From Arthrobacter liuii (GTDB lineage: Bacteria; Actinomycetota; Actinomycetes; Actinomycetales; Micrococcaceae), in the NCBI RefSeq assembly GCF_014639275.1, contig NZ_BMFW01000013.1, forward strand, positions 1-64,000: a DNA stretch of 64,000 nucleotides. Reading direction: 5' to 3'. The position numbers were made by a program, and so were the translations under genes. The notes under the pieces were generated by a model, which did not search any database, was not told the DNA's origin, and worked only from the letters and a program-made list of their open reading frames with translations. This document shows positions 1-9,755 of this stretch, piece after piece. Numbering within the stretch: position 1 is the stretch's first letter; the number at the start of each line of letters is the position of its first letter.

Positions 1-167
1 AGCCGTTTGGTGACCGCCCGCGCCGCGATGGTGAGGGTGACCGTCGTGGTTTCGGTGGCGGTGCCGGTGACCGTGACCGCAAACCCTACGGCGAGCGTGA
101 TCGTAAGCCGTTTGGTGACCGCCCGCGTCGTGATGGTGAGGGTGACCGTCGTGGTTTCAGTGGCGGT
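1..167 (+). repeat. 105-bp (35-codon) direct repeat
   Basis: The block at 1-62 recurs at 106-167 with only a few changes, mostly at third codon positions. The period is 105 bp, so the repeat stays in frame and encodes the RG-rich unit of the first gene. More copies may lie left of the window. Confidence 0.85.
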
Positions 168-1364
168 GAGAACCGCAAGCCCTACGGCGACCGGCAGGAC
201 CGGGCGCCACGCAGCTTCGATCGCAGTGACTCCCGCGCCGAGTCCGGCCGTGGCGGTTCGGGTCCGCGCAGCTTTGGGCGTGACCGCCAGGAGGATCGCC
301 CCGTCCGCGTGCCCAACGCCGCCGACCTTCGGAGCGCCAACCGGCCGGACCGGGAGCGTTCACCGGAGATCGATGAGGACGTCACAGGCAAGGAACTGGA
401 CCGCGCTACGCAGCACCAGATCAAGACCCTCGAGCCCAAGAGCTCGGAGTGGGTGGCCCGCCACCTGGTCATGGCCGGACGCCTCATCGACGACGAGCCC
501 GAACTTGCCTTCCAGCACGCACTTGCTGCAAGCCGTCGCGGCGGCAGGCTCGCGGCCGTCCGCGAAGCGGTTGGGCTTACTGCCTACTCTGCCGGCCACT
601 ACGGTGAGGCGCTTCGCGAGTTCCGCACCTTCCGCCGGATCAGCGGCTCCAACGTGCACCTCCCCGTGATGGCTGATTGCGAGCGTGGCCTGGGACGTCC
701 CGACCGGGCTCTTGACGTGGCCCGCTCGGAGGAAGCCCAGGACCTTGACGCTCCCGGAAAGGTTGAACTGGCCATCGTGGCTGCCGGCGCGCGCACCGAC
801 CTCGGCCAGCTGGACGCGGCCGTAGCCGAACTTGAGATCGCGCAGCTGGACATCAACCGTGCGTTCTCCTACAGCCCCCGCCTCTTCCGTGCATACGCGG
901 ACGCCCTTGCAGCGGTAGGACGCCAGGAAGAGTCGGAAAAGTGGAACCGCCAGGCGGTCGTGGCAGAAAACGCCCTGGGCCAGGGTGTGGACCAGGAACC
1001 CGAAATCATCGACCTCGGCTGGGACGAGGAAGAGGAGGCCCGGGAAGAGGCCGAACGCCGCAGGACACTCGACCACGCCTCCAAGGCCTCGGCAACCGAA
1101 TCCCCGGCAGGGGCGTCGATAGAGGCTTCGGCGGAGGGCGCGCGCGCCATTGAAGCAGAGGCTTCCCAGGGGAGCAGCATCGACGACCAGGACGGTGACT
1201 ACTTCGTCTCCGACGACGCAGAATCGGACCAGGACTCTGTGGAACATGACGAGCTCGATGCGTCAGCTGCAGGCGACGCCCGCGCAGAGGACGCCGTCGC
1301 TGAGGACTTCCGCGCCGGGGACAACGGGGAACACCGGCACGACGAAGAACGCCGGGAAGACTGA
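1..1364 (+). CDS. RG-repeat / TPR-like protein, Rv1691 family (5' partial)
   Basis: The gene is open to the left edge of the window; the first complete codon is at position 3. The visible protein has three parts. The first ~100 residues are Gly/Arg/Asp-rich and disordered, with a 35-codon direct repeat containing KPFGDRPRRDGEGDRRGF. A helical, TPR-like middle follows, with runs such as SSEWVARHLVMAGRLIDDEP. The last ~100 residues are very acidic (Glu/Asp/Ser). Its place before a HAD phosphatase, a small protein, tlyA and nadK matches Rv1691 of Mycobacterium tuberculosis, whose function is unknown. RG-rich segments in other proteins often bind RNA, and the neighbouring rRNA methyltransferase fits a ribosome or RNA role, but that is inference. 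An internal ATG at 309 exists; the unbroken frame and repeat coding upstream argue that translation begins before the window. Confidence 0.8.
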   Translation, partial: PFGDRPRRDGEGDRRGFGGGAGDRDRKPYGERDRKPFGDRPRRDGEGDRRGFSGGENRKPYGDRQDRAPRSFDRSDSRAESGRGGSGPRSFGRDRQEDRPVRVPNAADLRSANRPDRERSPEIDEDVTGKELDRATQHQIKTLEPKSSEWVARHLVMAGRLIDDEPELAFQHALAASRRGGRLAAVREAVGLTAYSAGHYGEALREFRTFRRISGSNVHLPVMADCERGLGRPDRALDVARSEEAQDLDAPGKVELAIVAAGARTDLGQLDAAVAELEIAQLDINRAFSYSPRLFRAYADALAAVGRQEESEKWNRQAVVAENALGQGVDQEPEIIDLGWDEEEEAREEAERRRTLDHASKASATESPAGASIEASAEGARAIEAEASQGSSIDDQDGDYFVSDDAESDQDSVEHDELDASAAGDARAEDAVAEDFRAGDNGEHRHDEERRED

Positions 1365-1367
1365 AGC

Positions 1368-2360
1368 ATGATGAGCGACGTTTCCCTGGTCTCCCGTTTC
1401 GATGCGCTCCTCGCCGACCTGGACGGTGTGGTCTACGCCGGTCCGCACGCCATTCCCGGAGCTGTTGACTCGCTGAAGCAGCTCTCCGGGCTGGGCATCG
1501 GCTTGGGTTATGTAACGAACAACGCCTCGCGGTCTCCCGCGGAGGTGGCAGCACACCTCCGCGAGCTCGGCGCGCCCGCAGAGGACAACCAGGTGGTCAG
1601 TTCCTCCCAGGCCGCAGCGGACCTGCTGGCCTCGCTGCTGGCACCCGGTTCGAGGGTCCTCATCACGGGCAGCCCCGCCCTGGCACGGGAAATCGAGCTG
1701 GCAGGCCTGGTCCCTGTAGGCAGCCAGGACGACGAACCGGTGGCCGTGGTCCAGGGCTTCAGCCCCGCTATCGGCTGGAAGGACCTGGCGGAAGCCACGT
1801 ACGTAGTCTCCGCGGGAGCGCTCTGGGTAGCCACCAACACGGACATGACCATTCCGCAAGCGCGCGGCATCGCCCCTGGGAACGGCACCTTGGTGGCCGC
1901 CGTCGCCGCGGCCACCGGGCAGCAGCCCAAGGTTGCGGGAAAACCCGAGGCGCCACTGTTCCATTCGGCCGCCAAACGCCTCGGGGCTGAACGCCCCCTG
2001 GTGGTGGGCGACCGGCTGGACACGGACATCCTGGGCGGCAACAACGCCGGCTTTGCCACTGTGGCCGTCCTGACCGGCGTCGACACGCGTGAAACCATCC
2101 TTGCGGCGCGCTCTGCGGAACGGCCCAACTACATCATCGACAACCTGGCGGACCTGCACCGTCCATACCCGGAAATAACGCACGACGACGGCACCTACAC
2201 GTGCGGCCAGGCAACGGCACGCGTCGCCAACGGGGCAGTAGGCGTCATTGGCAGCCGGGACGACCTCAACTCCTGGCGCGCGGCGTGCGCGGCGTGGTGG
2301 GCCGCGACGCCGGAAGCCGCCGCCGCCAAGGCGCCCAAACTGGCATGGCTGGATCACTAG
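1368..2360 (+). CDS. HAD-superfamily phosphatase, NagD/PGP-like (Rv1692 family)
   Basis: A 330-residue HAD-superfamily sugar- or glycerol-phosphate phosphatase. Motif I is DLDGVVY, with Asp17 as the probable nucleophile and Asp19. The conserved Lys lies in GKPEAPLF and the metal-binding Asp pair in VGDRLDTDILGGNNAG, the usual NagD/PGP (class IIA) layout. The Rv1692 homologue is reported as a glycerol-3-phosphate phosphatase that recycles glycerol from polar heads of lipids; the same substrate here is inferred from family and position. The start is ATG 1368, 3 bp after the previous stop; ATG 1371 is equally possible. The last ~60 residues, after PEITHDDGTYTC, form a tail beyond the HAD core. 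Confidence 0.85.
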   Translation: MMSDVSLVSRFDALLADLDGVVYAGPHAIPGAVDSLKQLSGLGIGLGYVTNNASRSPAEVAAHLRELGAPAEDNQVVSSSQAAADLLASLLAPGSRVLITGSPALAREIELAGLVPVGSQDDEPVAVVQGFSPAIGWKDLAEATYVVSAGALWVATNTDMTIPQARGIAPGNGTLVAAVAAATGQQPKVAGKPEAPLFHSAAKRLGAERPLVVGDRLDTDILGGNNAGFATVAVLTGVDTRETILAARSAERPNYIIDNLADLHRPYPEITHDDGTYTCGQATARVANGAVGVIGSRDDLNSWRAACAAWWAATPEAAAAKAPKLAWLDH

Positions 2361-2369
2361 ACTGGTTGC

Positions 2370-2621
2370 ATGACTGAGCTGACCGAACCGGACAACGTGC
2401 CAGCCCAGCCCGCCCCGGATTGGCCGGAGGCGCGCGGCCAGGACATCACGGATCCACAGGTGGCGCAGGCCGTGGCGCGGCTGTTGGATGTCCCGCGGCT
2501 CCCAACAGCGGACCACGAAGCCGTCTACAACGGGCTTCACGACGACCTGCTGGCCGCCCTCAACGGTGACCCCGCAGATGGGGGTCCCTCAGGTGCTGCC
2601 CCCGCCGGCGGTGAAGCCTGA
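2370..2621 (+). CDS. Small conserved hypothetical protein (Rv1693-like position)
   Basis: An 83-residue acidic protein of unknown function between the HAD phosphatase and tlyA, the place occupied by Rv1693 in mycobacteria. It has no membrane segment and no motif I recognise. It ends in a Gly/Ala/Pro-rich stretch, and its TGA shares one base with the tlyA ATG, so the two are probably translationally coupled. A TAGACT hexamer lies at 2358-2363, six bases before the ATG, and no Shine-Dalgarno is visible, so this start may be leaderless. Confidence 0.7.
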   Translation: MTELTEPDNVPAQPAPDWPEARGQDITDPQVAQAVARLLDVPRLPTADHEAVYNGLHDDLLAALNGDPADGGPSGAAPAGGEA

Positions 2622-3436
2622 TGCCGGTGCGCCTGGACCAGGCACTGGTAGCCCGTGGATTGGCAAGGTCCCGGACGCATGCGGCGTCCCTCATCGCCGA
2701 AGGCAAGGTCAGTTCCGCCGGCCAGGTCCTCGCCAAGGCCTCCCTGCAGGTTGACGACACCCGGGCCCTGACCGTCGAGCACGACGACCAGGACACCTAC
2801 GCCAGCCGGGCAGGCCATAAACTGGCCGGCGCGCTTGACGCCTTCCCGGAAGTTTCGGCCCAGGGCAAAAGGTGCCTTGACGCCGGTGCCTCCACCGGCG
2901 GCTTCACCGACGTCCTCCTTCGGCGCGGCGCCTCGCACGTGGTGGCGGTCGACGTCGGGCACGGCCAGTTGGTGCCGCACCTGCGCAGCGACCAGCGCGT
3001 CGACGTTCACGAAGGAATGAACGTCAGGTACATGGCGCCGGCGGACATCGGCGGCCCGGCCGCGCTGACCGTCGCCGACCTCTCCTTCATCTCCCTCACC
3101 CTCGTGGTGCAGCCGCTGGCGGACTGCACCGAACCCGGCGGCGACCTGGTACTGATGGTCAAGCCGCAGTTCGAAATCGGCAAGGACCGCCTGGGCCGCA
3201 CCGGCGTCGTCACGTCGGAGCGCGAACGCCGGATGGCCGTGGAGAAGGTGGCCAGGGCAGCGCTCGACGCCGGCCTGGACCTTTGCGGCCTGGCGGTCAG
3301 TCCGTTGCCCGGACAGGACGGAAACGTCGAATACTTCCTGTGGATAAAACGCAGGATCACCAAAGATTTGCCTAAGATCGAAGAGCGGGAGGCAGCAGCC
3401 GCTGCCTTGCTCGGACAAATCTGGCAGAACCACTAG
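2621..3436 (+). CDS. tlyA: 16S/23S rRNA 2'-O-cytidine methyltransferase TlyA
   Basis: TlyA methylates the 2'-O of cytidines in 16S and 23S rRNA using SAM; in mycobacteria its loss confers capreomycin resistance. The 271-residue protein has an S4 RNA-binding domain (about residues 3-50, starting VRLDQALVARGLARSR), then an FtsJ/RrmJ-type methyltransferase domain with the SAM motif DAGASTGGFTD near residue 87. Later motifs VADLSF and VKPQFEIGKD carry the acidic and Lys residues of the catalytic core. Length is normal. The ATG overlaps the previous stop by one base, and nadK begins 13 bp downstream, so it sits inside an operon. Confidence 0.93.
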   Translation: MPVRLDQALVARGLARSRTHAASLIAEGKVSSAGQVLAKASLQVDDTRALTVEHDDQDTYASRAGHKLAGALDAFPEVSAQGKRCLDAGASTGGFTDVLLRRGASHVVAVDVGHGQLVPHLRSDQRVDVHEGMNVRYMAPADIGGPAALTVADLSFISLTLVVQPLADCTEPGGDLVLMVKPQFEIGKDRLGRTGVVTSERERRMAVEKVARAALDAGLDLCGLAVSPLPGQDGNVEYFLWIKRRITKDLPKIEEREAAAAALLGQIWQNH

Positions 3437-3449
3437 AGAGCGGAACCTG

Positions 3450-4475
3450 ATGAGCAGGCGTGTACTGGTCCTTGCCCACACCGGCCGCGAGGAGTCACTG
3501 AAAGCCGCCTGGGAAGCCTGCGCCCTGCTGCATGCCTCGGGCATGGTCCCCGTAATGCAGGAATCCGAGCTGGGGGACATGGAACGGTTCTTCGGCCACC
3601 TGGCGCAGCCGGTGGAGGTGCTCCACGACCACGTCCAGCTGCCGGATGTTGAGCTGGTCATGGTCCTCGGCGGTGACGGAACCATCCTCCGGGCAGCGGA
3701 ACTGGTCCGCGAGGTGGACGTGCCGCTGCTGGGCGTCAACCTGGGCCACGTGGGCTTCCTGGCCGAAAGCGAGCGGGCGGACCTTGCCCAAACCGTCGAA
3801 TGGATCGCCAGCCGCGAGTACACGGTCGAAGAGCGGATGACCATCGATGTCCAGGTCTGGGTCCGCGGCCAGAAGATTTGGCACACCTGGGCTTTGAACG
3901 AGGCCGCCATCGAAAAGGCCAACCGCGAACGGATGCTCGAGGTGGTGACCGAAGTGGATGAGCGGCCGCTGACCTCCTTCGGCTCGGACGGCATCGTGCT
4001 GGCCACCCCCACAGGGTCCACGGCCTACGCGTTCTCGGCCGGTGGACCGGTGGTCTGGCCGGAGGTGGAGGCCCTGGTGATCGTGCCCATCAGCGCCCAT
4101 GCGCTCTTCGCCAAGCCCTTGGTCGTCTCGCCCCGGTCCCGGCTCGCCGTCGAGGTGCTGGGCCGCACCGATGCCCTGGGCGTGCTCTGGTGCGACGGCC
4201 GGCGCTCCGTGGACCTGCCGCCCGGTGCCCGCGTGGAAGTCACCAAGTCTGCCACTCCGGTCCGGCTTGCACGGACCCACCAGACACCGTTCTCCGCCCG
4301 CCTGGTCCGCAAATTCCAGCTGCCCATCCACGGATGGCGCGGCCCGGTGCCCAAATCCGATGCCGTGCATACCGGACCGATTCCCATTGTGCGGACGCCA
4401 CGGCCCATGCCGCCGCTGCCGGTGACACATGCGGAAAACCCAGGCAGCGATCCCGAACCGTCGACTGCAAAGTGA
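3450..4475 (+). CDS. nadK: NAD kinase
   Basis: NAD kinase makes NADP+ from NAD+ using ATP or polyphosphate. The 341-residue protein has the GGDGT motif at about residues 74-78, the conserved NE pair in ALNEAAIEK, and the substrate loop TPTGSTAYAFSAGGPVVWP. About 50 residues at the C-terminus, from RGPVPKSDAVHTG onward, are Pro-rich and lie outside the catalytic fold. The gene sits between tlyA and recN as in most actinobacteria and ends 4 bp before the recN ATG. Confidence 0.95.
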   Translation: MSRRVLVLAHTGREESLKAAWEACALLHASGMVPVMQESELGDMERFFGHLAQPVEVLHDHVQLPDVELVMVLGGDGTILRAAELVREVDVPLLGVNLGHVGFLAESERADLAQTVEWIASREYTVEERMTIDVQVWVRGQKIWHTWALNEAAIEKANRERMLEVVTEVDERPLTSFGSDGIVLATPTGSTAYAFSAGGPVVWPEVEALVIVPISAHALFAKPLVVSPRSRLAVEVLGRTDALGVLWCDGRRSVDLPPGARVEVTKSATPVRLARTHQTPFSARLVRKFQLPIHGWRGPVPKSDAVHTGPIPIVRTPRPMPPLPVTHAENPGSDPEPSTAK

Positions 4476-4479
4476 ATCC

Positions 4480-6219
4480 ATGCTTGAAGAACTGAGAATC
4501 CGCGATCTGGGCGTCATCACCGAGGCAACGCTTCCGCTCGGCCCGGGGCTGAGCGTCGTCACCGGCGAAACCGGTGCGGGCAAGACCATGGTGGTCACCG
4601 CCGTCGGGCTGCTGCTGGGTGCGCGTTCCGACGCCGGAGCCGTCCGCAGCGGCGCCAAAAGCGCCACCGCTGAGGCGGTTTTGAAGCTCGACGCCGGGCA
4701 CCCCGCCGTCGCCCGTGCCATCGACGCCGGCGCCGAAGCCGAAGAGTTCGACGGCGGCGCCGAGCTCATCCTCGCCCGTCGCCTGGGTGCGGACGGCCGC
4801 AGCCGTGCCTTCCTGGGCGGCCGGGCAGCGCCCGTGGGCGTCCTGGCGGAGATCGGCGAATCCCTGGTGGTGGTGCACGGACAATCGGACCAGATCCGGC
4901 TCAAAAGCGCCACGGCGCAGCGGGAGGCCCTGGACAAGTTCGCGGGGGAAAGCGTGGCCGGCCCGCTGACTGCGTACCAGGAGCTGTACAGCCGGTGGAA
5001 GTCCAGCCAGGCGGAACTGGACAGCCTGCGGAGCGCCGCGCGGGACAGGCTCCGCGAAGCCGAATCCCTGGAAGCAGCCCTCGCAGAAATAGACGAAGTC
5101 GACCCACAGGCGGGGGAGGACGAGCTGCTGAAGGCCGAGGCCGTGAAGCTCGCCAACGTGGAGGAACTCCGGATCGCCGCCAGCACCGCGCACCAGGCCC
5201 TCATCGCCGAGGACTTCGCCGAATCCGGTGATGCCACCACCCTGGTGGACTCCGCCAAACGCACCCTGGAGCACGTGGCCGAGCATGACGCCGAACTGGG
5301 GTCTGCGGCCGCGCGGCTGGCAGAGGTGTGCTTCCTGCTCAACGACATCGCTACGGAACTGGCCAGCTACCAGGCCGGCCTGGACTCGGAGGGGCCGGAA
5401 CGGCTCGCCGAGATCGAGGACCGGCGGGCAGCCCTGGCCAAGCTGGTCCGCAAATATGCCCCCACCATCGATGAAGTGCTGGAGTGGGCGGAAACGGCGC
5501 GCGTCCGGTACGACGAGCTGCAGGACGACTCCTCCCGCATTGAGGCGCTGGACGCAGAGGTGGTCCGTGCCGAAGCGGAGCTGAAAAAGCAGTCCGCGGC
5601 CATCGGCAAGATCCGGGCGAAGGCAGCCAAGGAACTGTCCACCCGCGTCAGCGCGGAGCTGAAAGCCCTGGCCATGGCAGACGCCACCCTGGTGATCAAC
5701 CTCGAGCCTGCCGGGCAGCTGGGCCCGCACGGCGCGGATGAGATCAGCTTCCTGCTCCGGCCGCATTCCGGCGCTCCGGCCCGGCCACTGGGCAAGGGTG
5801 CATCCGGCGGTGAACTGTCCCGCGTGATGCTGGCCATCGAAGTGGTGCTCGCCGCCGTCGATCCCGTCCCCACCTTCGTCTTCGACGAGGTGGACGCCGG
5901 CGTGGGCGGCCGGGCCGCCGTCGAGATCGGCCGCCGGCTGGCCATGCTGGCGCGCCACGTCCAGGTGTTGGTGGTCACGCACCTGCCGCAGGTGGCCGCG
6001 TTCGCGGACCAGCACATCACCGTGACCAAAACCTCCGTCAGGGGTGCCGACGGCGGCACCGCCACCGGGTTCACCTCCAGTGACGTCCGCCTGCTGGACG
6101 GCCAGGAGCGGGTGCGTGAGCTCGCCCGCATGCTGGCCGGCCAGGAGGACTCCGAATCGGCGCAGGCGCACGCCCAGGAGCTGCTGGATGACGCTAAACT
6201 CCTGCCCCAGCGCGCCTGA
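4480..6219 (+). CDS. recN: DNA repair protein RecN
   Basis: RecN is an SMC-like ATPase that acts early in double-strand-break repair. The N-terminus MLEELRIRDLGVI is typical and Walker A is GETGAGKT near residue 30. A long helical coiled-coil region fills roughly residues 160-370. The ABC signature is GASGGELSRVMLA and Walker B is FVFDEVDAGVGG. I chose ATG 4480 because it gives the canonical start; an in-frame ATG at 4429 lies inside nadK. At 579 residues the length is normal for the family. Confidence 0.94.
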   Translation: MLEELRIRDLGVITEATLPLGPGLSVVTGETGAGKTMVVTAVGLLLGARSDAGAVRSGAKSATAEAVLKLDAGHPAVARAIDAGAEAEEFDGGAELILARRLGADGRSRAFLGGRAAPVGVLAEIGESLVVVHGQSDQIRLKSATAQREALDKFAGESVAGPLTAYQELYSRWKSSQAELDSLRSAARDRLREAESLEAALAEIDEVDPQAGEDELLKAEAVKLANVEELRIAASTAHQALIAEDFAESGDATTLVDSAKRTLEHVAEHDAELGSAAARLAEVCFLLNDIATELASYQAGLDSEGPERLAEIEDRRAALAKLVRKYAPTIDEVLEWAETARVRYDELQDDSSRIEALDAEVVRAEAELKKQSAAIGKIRAKAAKELSTRVSAELKALAMADATLVINLEPAGQLGPHGADEISFLLRPHSGAPARPLGKGASGGELSRVMLAIEVVLAAVDPVPTFVFDEVDAGVGGRAAVEIGRRLAMLARHVQVLVVTHLPQVAAFADQHITVTKTSVRGADGGTATGFTSSDVRLLDGQERVRELARMLAGQEDSESAQAHAQELLDDAKLLPQRA

Positions 6220-6264
6220 CCGGACAACCGCGGGAAGACTGAATTGATGATAGGCTCGAATTCC

Positions 6265-8034
6265 GTGGTGCAGCGATCAAATTCCCGTGTAAATTCCCGG
6301 TTCCCGGGCTCCTCCAAGACGACCAAGCACATCTTCGTCACCGGTGGTGTGGCGTCCTCGCTCGGCAAGGGACTGACGGCGTCCAGCCTTGGTCATCTGC
6401 TGCGGGCGCGCGGACTCTCCGTAACGATGCAGAAGCTCGATCCCTACCTGAACGTGGATCCGGGCACGATGAACCCCTTCCAGCACGGCGAGGTCTTCGT
6501 CACAGATGATGGCGCCGAGACGGACCTGGACATCGGGCACTACGAGCGCTTCCTCGACGAGAACCTCGAAGGTTCAGCGAACGTGACCACGGGCCAGGTG
6601 TACTCCACCGTGATCGCCAAGGAACGCCGCGGCGAGTACCTCGGTGACACGGTCCAGGTCATCCCCCACATCACGGATGAAATCAAGCGCCGCATGCGCT
6701 TGCCCGCTGAGGGCAAGAACGCCCCGGACGTCATCATCACGGAAATCGGCGGAACTGTTGGCGACATCGAGTCCCAGCCCTTCCTTGAATCCGCGCGCCA
6801 GGTCCGCCAGGACGTCGGGCGCGGCAACGTGTTTTTCCTCCACGTTTCCCTGGTGCCCTACATCGGCCCTTCCCAGGAACTGAAGACCAAGCCCACGCAG
6901 CACTCCGTTGCCGCCCTGCGCTCCATCGGCATCCAGCCCGAGGCGATCGTCATCCGCTCCGACCGCGAAGTGCCGGACGCCATGCGGGAGAAGATCGGCC
7001 GCATGTGCGACGTCGATATCGACGCCGTGGTGAACGCCGCCGACGCCCCGAGCATCTACGACATCCCCAAGACCCTGCACGGGCAGGGCCTGGACTCCTA
7101 CATCGTCCGTGCCCTGGACCTGCCGTTCAAGGACGTGGACTGGACCAGCTGGGACCGTCTCCTGGAGGCCGTCCACAACCCGAAGCACCAGGTCGAAATC
7201 GCCTTGGTGGGCAAGTACATCGACCTTCCGGATGCCTACCTCTCGGTCACCGAAGCGCTGCGCGCCGGCGGCTTCGCCAACGAGGCAAAGGTCAAGATCC
7301 GCTGGGTCCCGTCGGACGAGTGCGACACCCGTGAGGGCGCCATTAAGGCGCTCGACGGCGTGGACGCCATCTGCGTCCCCGGCGGCTTCGGCATCCGCGG
7401 CCTCGAAGGCAAGCTCGGCGCCCTGAAGTTCGCCCGCGAAACCAAGCTGCCAGTCCTGGGCCTCTGCCTGGGCCTGCAGTGCATTGTCATCGAGTACGCA
7501 CGCAACGTGGTGGGCCTGGAGGGCGCCTCCTCCAGCGAGTTCGACCCGGATTCCAAGTACCCCGTGATCGCCACCATGGAGGAGCAGCTGGAGTTTGTCG
7601 AGGGCCGCGGCGACCTCGGCGGCACCATGCGCCTGGGCCTTTACGAAGCCAAGCTCGACGAAGGCTCCGTCATCGCGGGGACCTACGGCAAGACCGCCGT
7701 CAGCGAACGCCACCGGCACCGCTATGAGGTCAACAACAAGTACCGCCAGCAGATTGCGGACAAGGGCCTGGTCTTTTCCGGCACGTCCCCGGACGGCAAG
7801 CTGGTGGAGTTCGTTGAACTGCCCGCTGAAGTCCACCCGTACTACGTGGCCACCCAGGCGCACCCCGAGCTGAGCTCGCGGCCCACGCGCCCGCACCCGC
7901 TGTTCGCCGGCCTGGTCAAGGCGGCACTGGACCACCAGGAGGCCGGCCACCAGGGCGCCGGCGCGGCTGCAGCCGACACGGCCGTGCCAGCGGCCGGGGA
8001 GCCTGCAGCATCCGGTACCGTTACCGCTAAGTAG
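6265..8034 (+). CDS. pyrG: CTP synthase
   Basis: CTP synthase aminates UTP to CTP using glutamine and ATP, the last step of de novo CTP synthesis. The synthetase domain begins [20 protein letters not shown] and runs to about residue 285. The class I glutamine amidotransferase domain follows, with the nucleophile Cys in LGLCLGLQC and the His-Pro-Glu end of the triad in [10 protein letters not shown] 40-residue Ala/Gly-rich tail follows. The start is uncertain: GTG 6265 lies eight bases after TAGGCT (6251-6256), fitting a leaderless mRNA, while in-frame ATG 6247 and TTG 6244 would place that hexamer inside the gene. It follows recN by 45 bp. Confidence 0.95.
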   Translation: MVQRSNSRVNSRFPGSSKTTKHIFVTGGVASSLGKGLTASSLGHLLRARGLSVTMQKLDPYLNVDPGTMNPFQHGEVFVTDDGAETDLDIGHYERFLDENLEGSANVTTGQVYSTVIAKERRGEYLGDTVQVIPHITDEIKRRMRLPAEGKNAPDVIITEIGGTVGDIESQPFLESARQVRQDVGRGNVFFLHVSLVPYIGPSQELKTKPTQHSVAALRSIGIQPEAIVIRSDREVPDAMREKIGRMCDVDIDAVVNAADAPSIYDIPKTLHGQGLDSYIVRALDLPFKDVDWTSWDRLLEAVHNPKHQVEIALVGKYIDLPDAYLSVTEALRAGGFANEAKVKIRWVPSDECDTREGAIKALDGVDAICVPGGFGIRGLEGKLGALKFARETKLPVLGLCLGLQCIVIEYARNVVGLEGASSSEFDPDSKYPVIATMEEQLEFVEGRGDLGGTMRLGLYEAKLDEGSVIAGTYGKTAVSERHRHRYEVNNKYRQQIADKGLVFSGTSPDGKLVEFVELPAEVHPYYVATQAHPELSSRPTRPHPLFAGLVKAALDHQEAGHQGAGAAAADTAVPAAGEPAASGTVTAK

Positions 8035-8058
8035 TCAATAGAACAAAAGGACGGTGCG

Positions 8059-8718
8059 ATGCCTGGTACACCTGAAGCCACCCCTGCCAAACAGGTTTCG
8101 GATGCACCAAGCCCGCGCCGTCTTTTGTCTACCGAGAAGGTTTACCAGGGCCGCATCTGGGACGTCGTCAGCGACACGTTCCAGCTCTCCGAGTCCGGGG
8201 ACGCCCTCACCCGCGATTACATCGACCACCCCGGCGCCGTCGCCGTCCTTCCCATGAATGACGAGGGCCGGATCCTCCTCCTGAAGCAGTACCGGCATCC
8301 GGTGGGCATGGACCTCTGGGAGGTCCCCGCCGGCCTCCTGGATATCGAGGGCGAAGACTTCGTGGTGGGGGCAGCACGCGAACTGGCTGAGGAAGCGGAC
8401 CTGGCCGCCGCAACCTGGAATGTCCTGGCCGATGTCTTCAATTCCCCAGGGTCCTCCAGTGAGGCCATCCGCATCTACCTCGCCCGGGACCTCACGGAAG
8501 TGCCGCACCACGAGCGCCACGAGCGGACGGACGAGGAAGCGGAGATCGAGTTCCACTGGATCAGCCTGGACGACGCCGTGGCCTCCGTACTCGCCGGCCG
8601 CCTGCACAACCCGTCCGCCGTCGTCGGCATCCTTGCCGCCGCGGCAGCCAAGGCCGACAACTATGAAGGACTGCGCCCCGCCGACGCTCCCTGGCCCGCC
8701 CACCCCAGCCAGCGCTGA
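8059..8718 (+). CDS. NUDIX hydrolase, ADP-ribose pyrophosphatase type
   Basis: A 219-residue NUDIX hydrolase. The Nudix box runs from about residue 92 ([20 protein letters not shown], then EADL), with the catalytic Glu residues in REL-EE form. The N-terminal part ([16 protein letters not shown], then [14 protein letters not shown]) is typical of ADP-ribose or sugar-nucleotide pyrophosphatases, and the pyrG-NUDIX-xerD order matches Rv1699-Rv1701. The exact substrate cannot be read from the sequence. An AAAAGGA ribosome-binding site precedes ATG 8059, and the stop overlaps the xerD ATG by one base. Confidence 0.88.
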   Translation: MPGTPEATPAKQVSDAPSPRRLLSTEKVYQGRIWDVVSDTFQLSESGDALTRDYIDHPGAVAVLPMNDEGRILLLKQYRHPVGMDLWEVPAGLLDIEGEDFVVGAARELAEEADLAAATWNVLADVFNSPGSSSEAIRIYLARDLTEVPHHERHERTDEEAEIEFHWISLDDAVASVLAGRLHNPSAVVGILAAAAAKADNYEGLRPADAPWPAHPSQR

Positions 8719-9746
8719 TGGCTCCGGCTCCCTCGGCTGAAGCTGCACCTGCACCCCCGGTCGTACAGGCTCCGAATCCGGACGCGGCAGGCGCTGCCCC
8801 GGCGGCAATTCCGGCGGCCGTGGACCGGGGAATCACCGATTACCTCCAGCACATGGGGGTGGAACGGGGACTGGCGGCAAATACCCTGGCAGCCTACCGC
8901 CGGGACCTGGCCCGCTACGCCCGCTACCTCGCCGCCGCGGGCTGCACGCGCCCGGAGGACATCACCCGGCATCACGTGACCGGATACGTCCGGGCCCTCT
9001 CCGACGGGTCCGACGGCGGGTCCACCCTGGGCGTACGATCGGCGGCGCGCACGGTGGTGGCAGTACGCGGACTGCACAAGTTCTGGGCCCTGGAAGGTTA
9101 CACACCCGCGGACCCCGCCAGCGAAGTCCATCCGCCAATGGCCGGCAAGCGGCTGCCCAAAGCCATCACCGTTGATGAGGTAACCCGCATCCTCGAGGCG
9201 GCGGGAACTGACACCGCCACGGGGCTGCGCGACCGCGCCCTGCTCGAATTCCTCTACTCCACCGGCGCCAGGATCAGTGAAGCAGTGGGACTGGACGTTG
9301 ACGATCTCTCCCTCGCGGAGCCGGAATCCGGGCCCGCCATTGTCCGGCTGTTCGGCAAGGGATCGAAGGAACGGCTGGTGCCGCTTGGCTCCTACGGCGC
9401 CCGGGCGCTCGATGCCTACCTGGTCCGCGGGCGGCCGCTGCTTGCCGCGAAAGGGAAGGGCACACCGGCGCTGTTCCTCAATGCCCGCGGCGGAAGGATC
9501 AGCCGGCAGAGCGCCTGGACCATCCTGAAGGCGGCAGCGGAGAAGGCCAACATCACCCGGGACGTTTCGCCGCACACGCTGCGTCACTCGTTCGCCACCC
9601 ACCTGCTTGAAGGCGGCGCCGACGTGCGTGTGGTCCAGGAACTGCTGGGCCACGCGTCCGTGACCACCACCCAGGTGTACACCCTGGTCACGGCTGACAC
9701 CCTGCGCGAGATCTACGCCGCGGCCCACCCCAGGGCGTTGGGTTAA
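8718..9746 (+). CDS. xerD: Site-specific tyrosine recombinase XerD
   Basis: XerD is one of the two tyrosine recombinases that resolve chromosome dimers at dif with FtsK. About 40 Ala/Pro-rich residues precede the core, which begins [20 protein letters not shown] (SAM-like core-binding domain). The catalytic set is visible: Arg in [12 protein letters not shown], His-x-x-Arg in [15 protein letters not shown], His in [13 protein letters not shown], and the Tyr nucleophile in that last motif. The 342-residue length includes the N-terminal extension. The chromosomal context (pyrG, NUDIX, then parA-scpAB beyond the insert) marks it as the housekeeping enzyme, not a phage integrase. Confidence 0.92.
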   Translation: MAPAPSAEAAPAPPVVQAPNPDAAGAAPAAIPAAVDRGITDYLQHMGVERGLAANTLAAYRRDLARYARYLAAAGCTRPEDITRHHVTGYVRALSDGSDGGSTLGVRSAARTVVAVRGLHKFWALEGYTPADPASEVHPPMAGKRLPKAITVDEVTRILEAAGTDTATGLRDRALLEFLYSTGARISEAVGLDVDDLSLAEPESGPAIVRLFGKGSKERLVPLGSYGARALDAYLVRGRPLLAAKGKGTPALFLNARGGRISRQSAWTILKAAAEKANITRDVSPHTLRHSFATHLLEGGADVRVVQELLGHASVTTTQVYTLVTADTLREIYAAAHPRALG

Positions 9747-9755
9747 GGGGTTGGG

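Noticed and set aside
1..167. Direct repeats as a CRISPR array
   Set aside because: The two copies are 105 bp apart, stay in frame and code for an RG-rich protein; there are no short repeats with unique spacers and no cas genes.
4429..4479. Earlier recN start at 4429
   Set aside because: It lies within nadK and adds 17 residues that do not match the RecN N-terminus; ATG 4480 gives the canonical start.
8718..9746. Tyrosine recombinase as a sign of a prophage or integrative element
   Set aside because: It sits in the conserved pyrG-NUDIX-xerD block, with no phage genes or attachment-site repeats nearby; this is housekeeping XerD.
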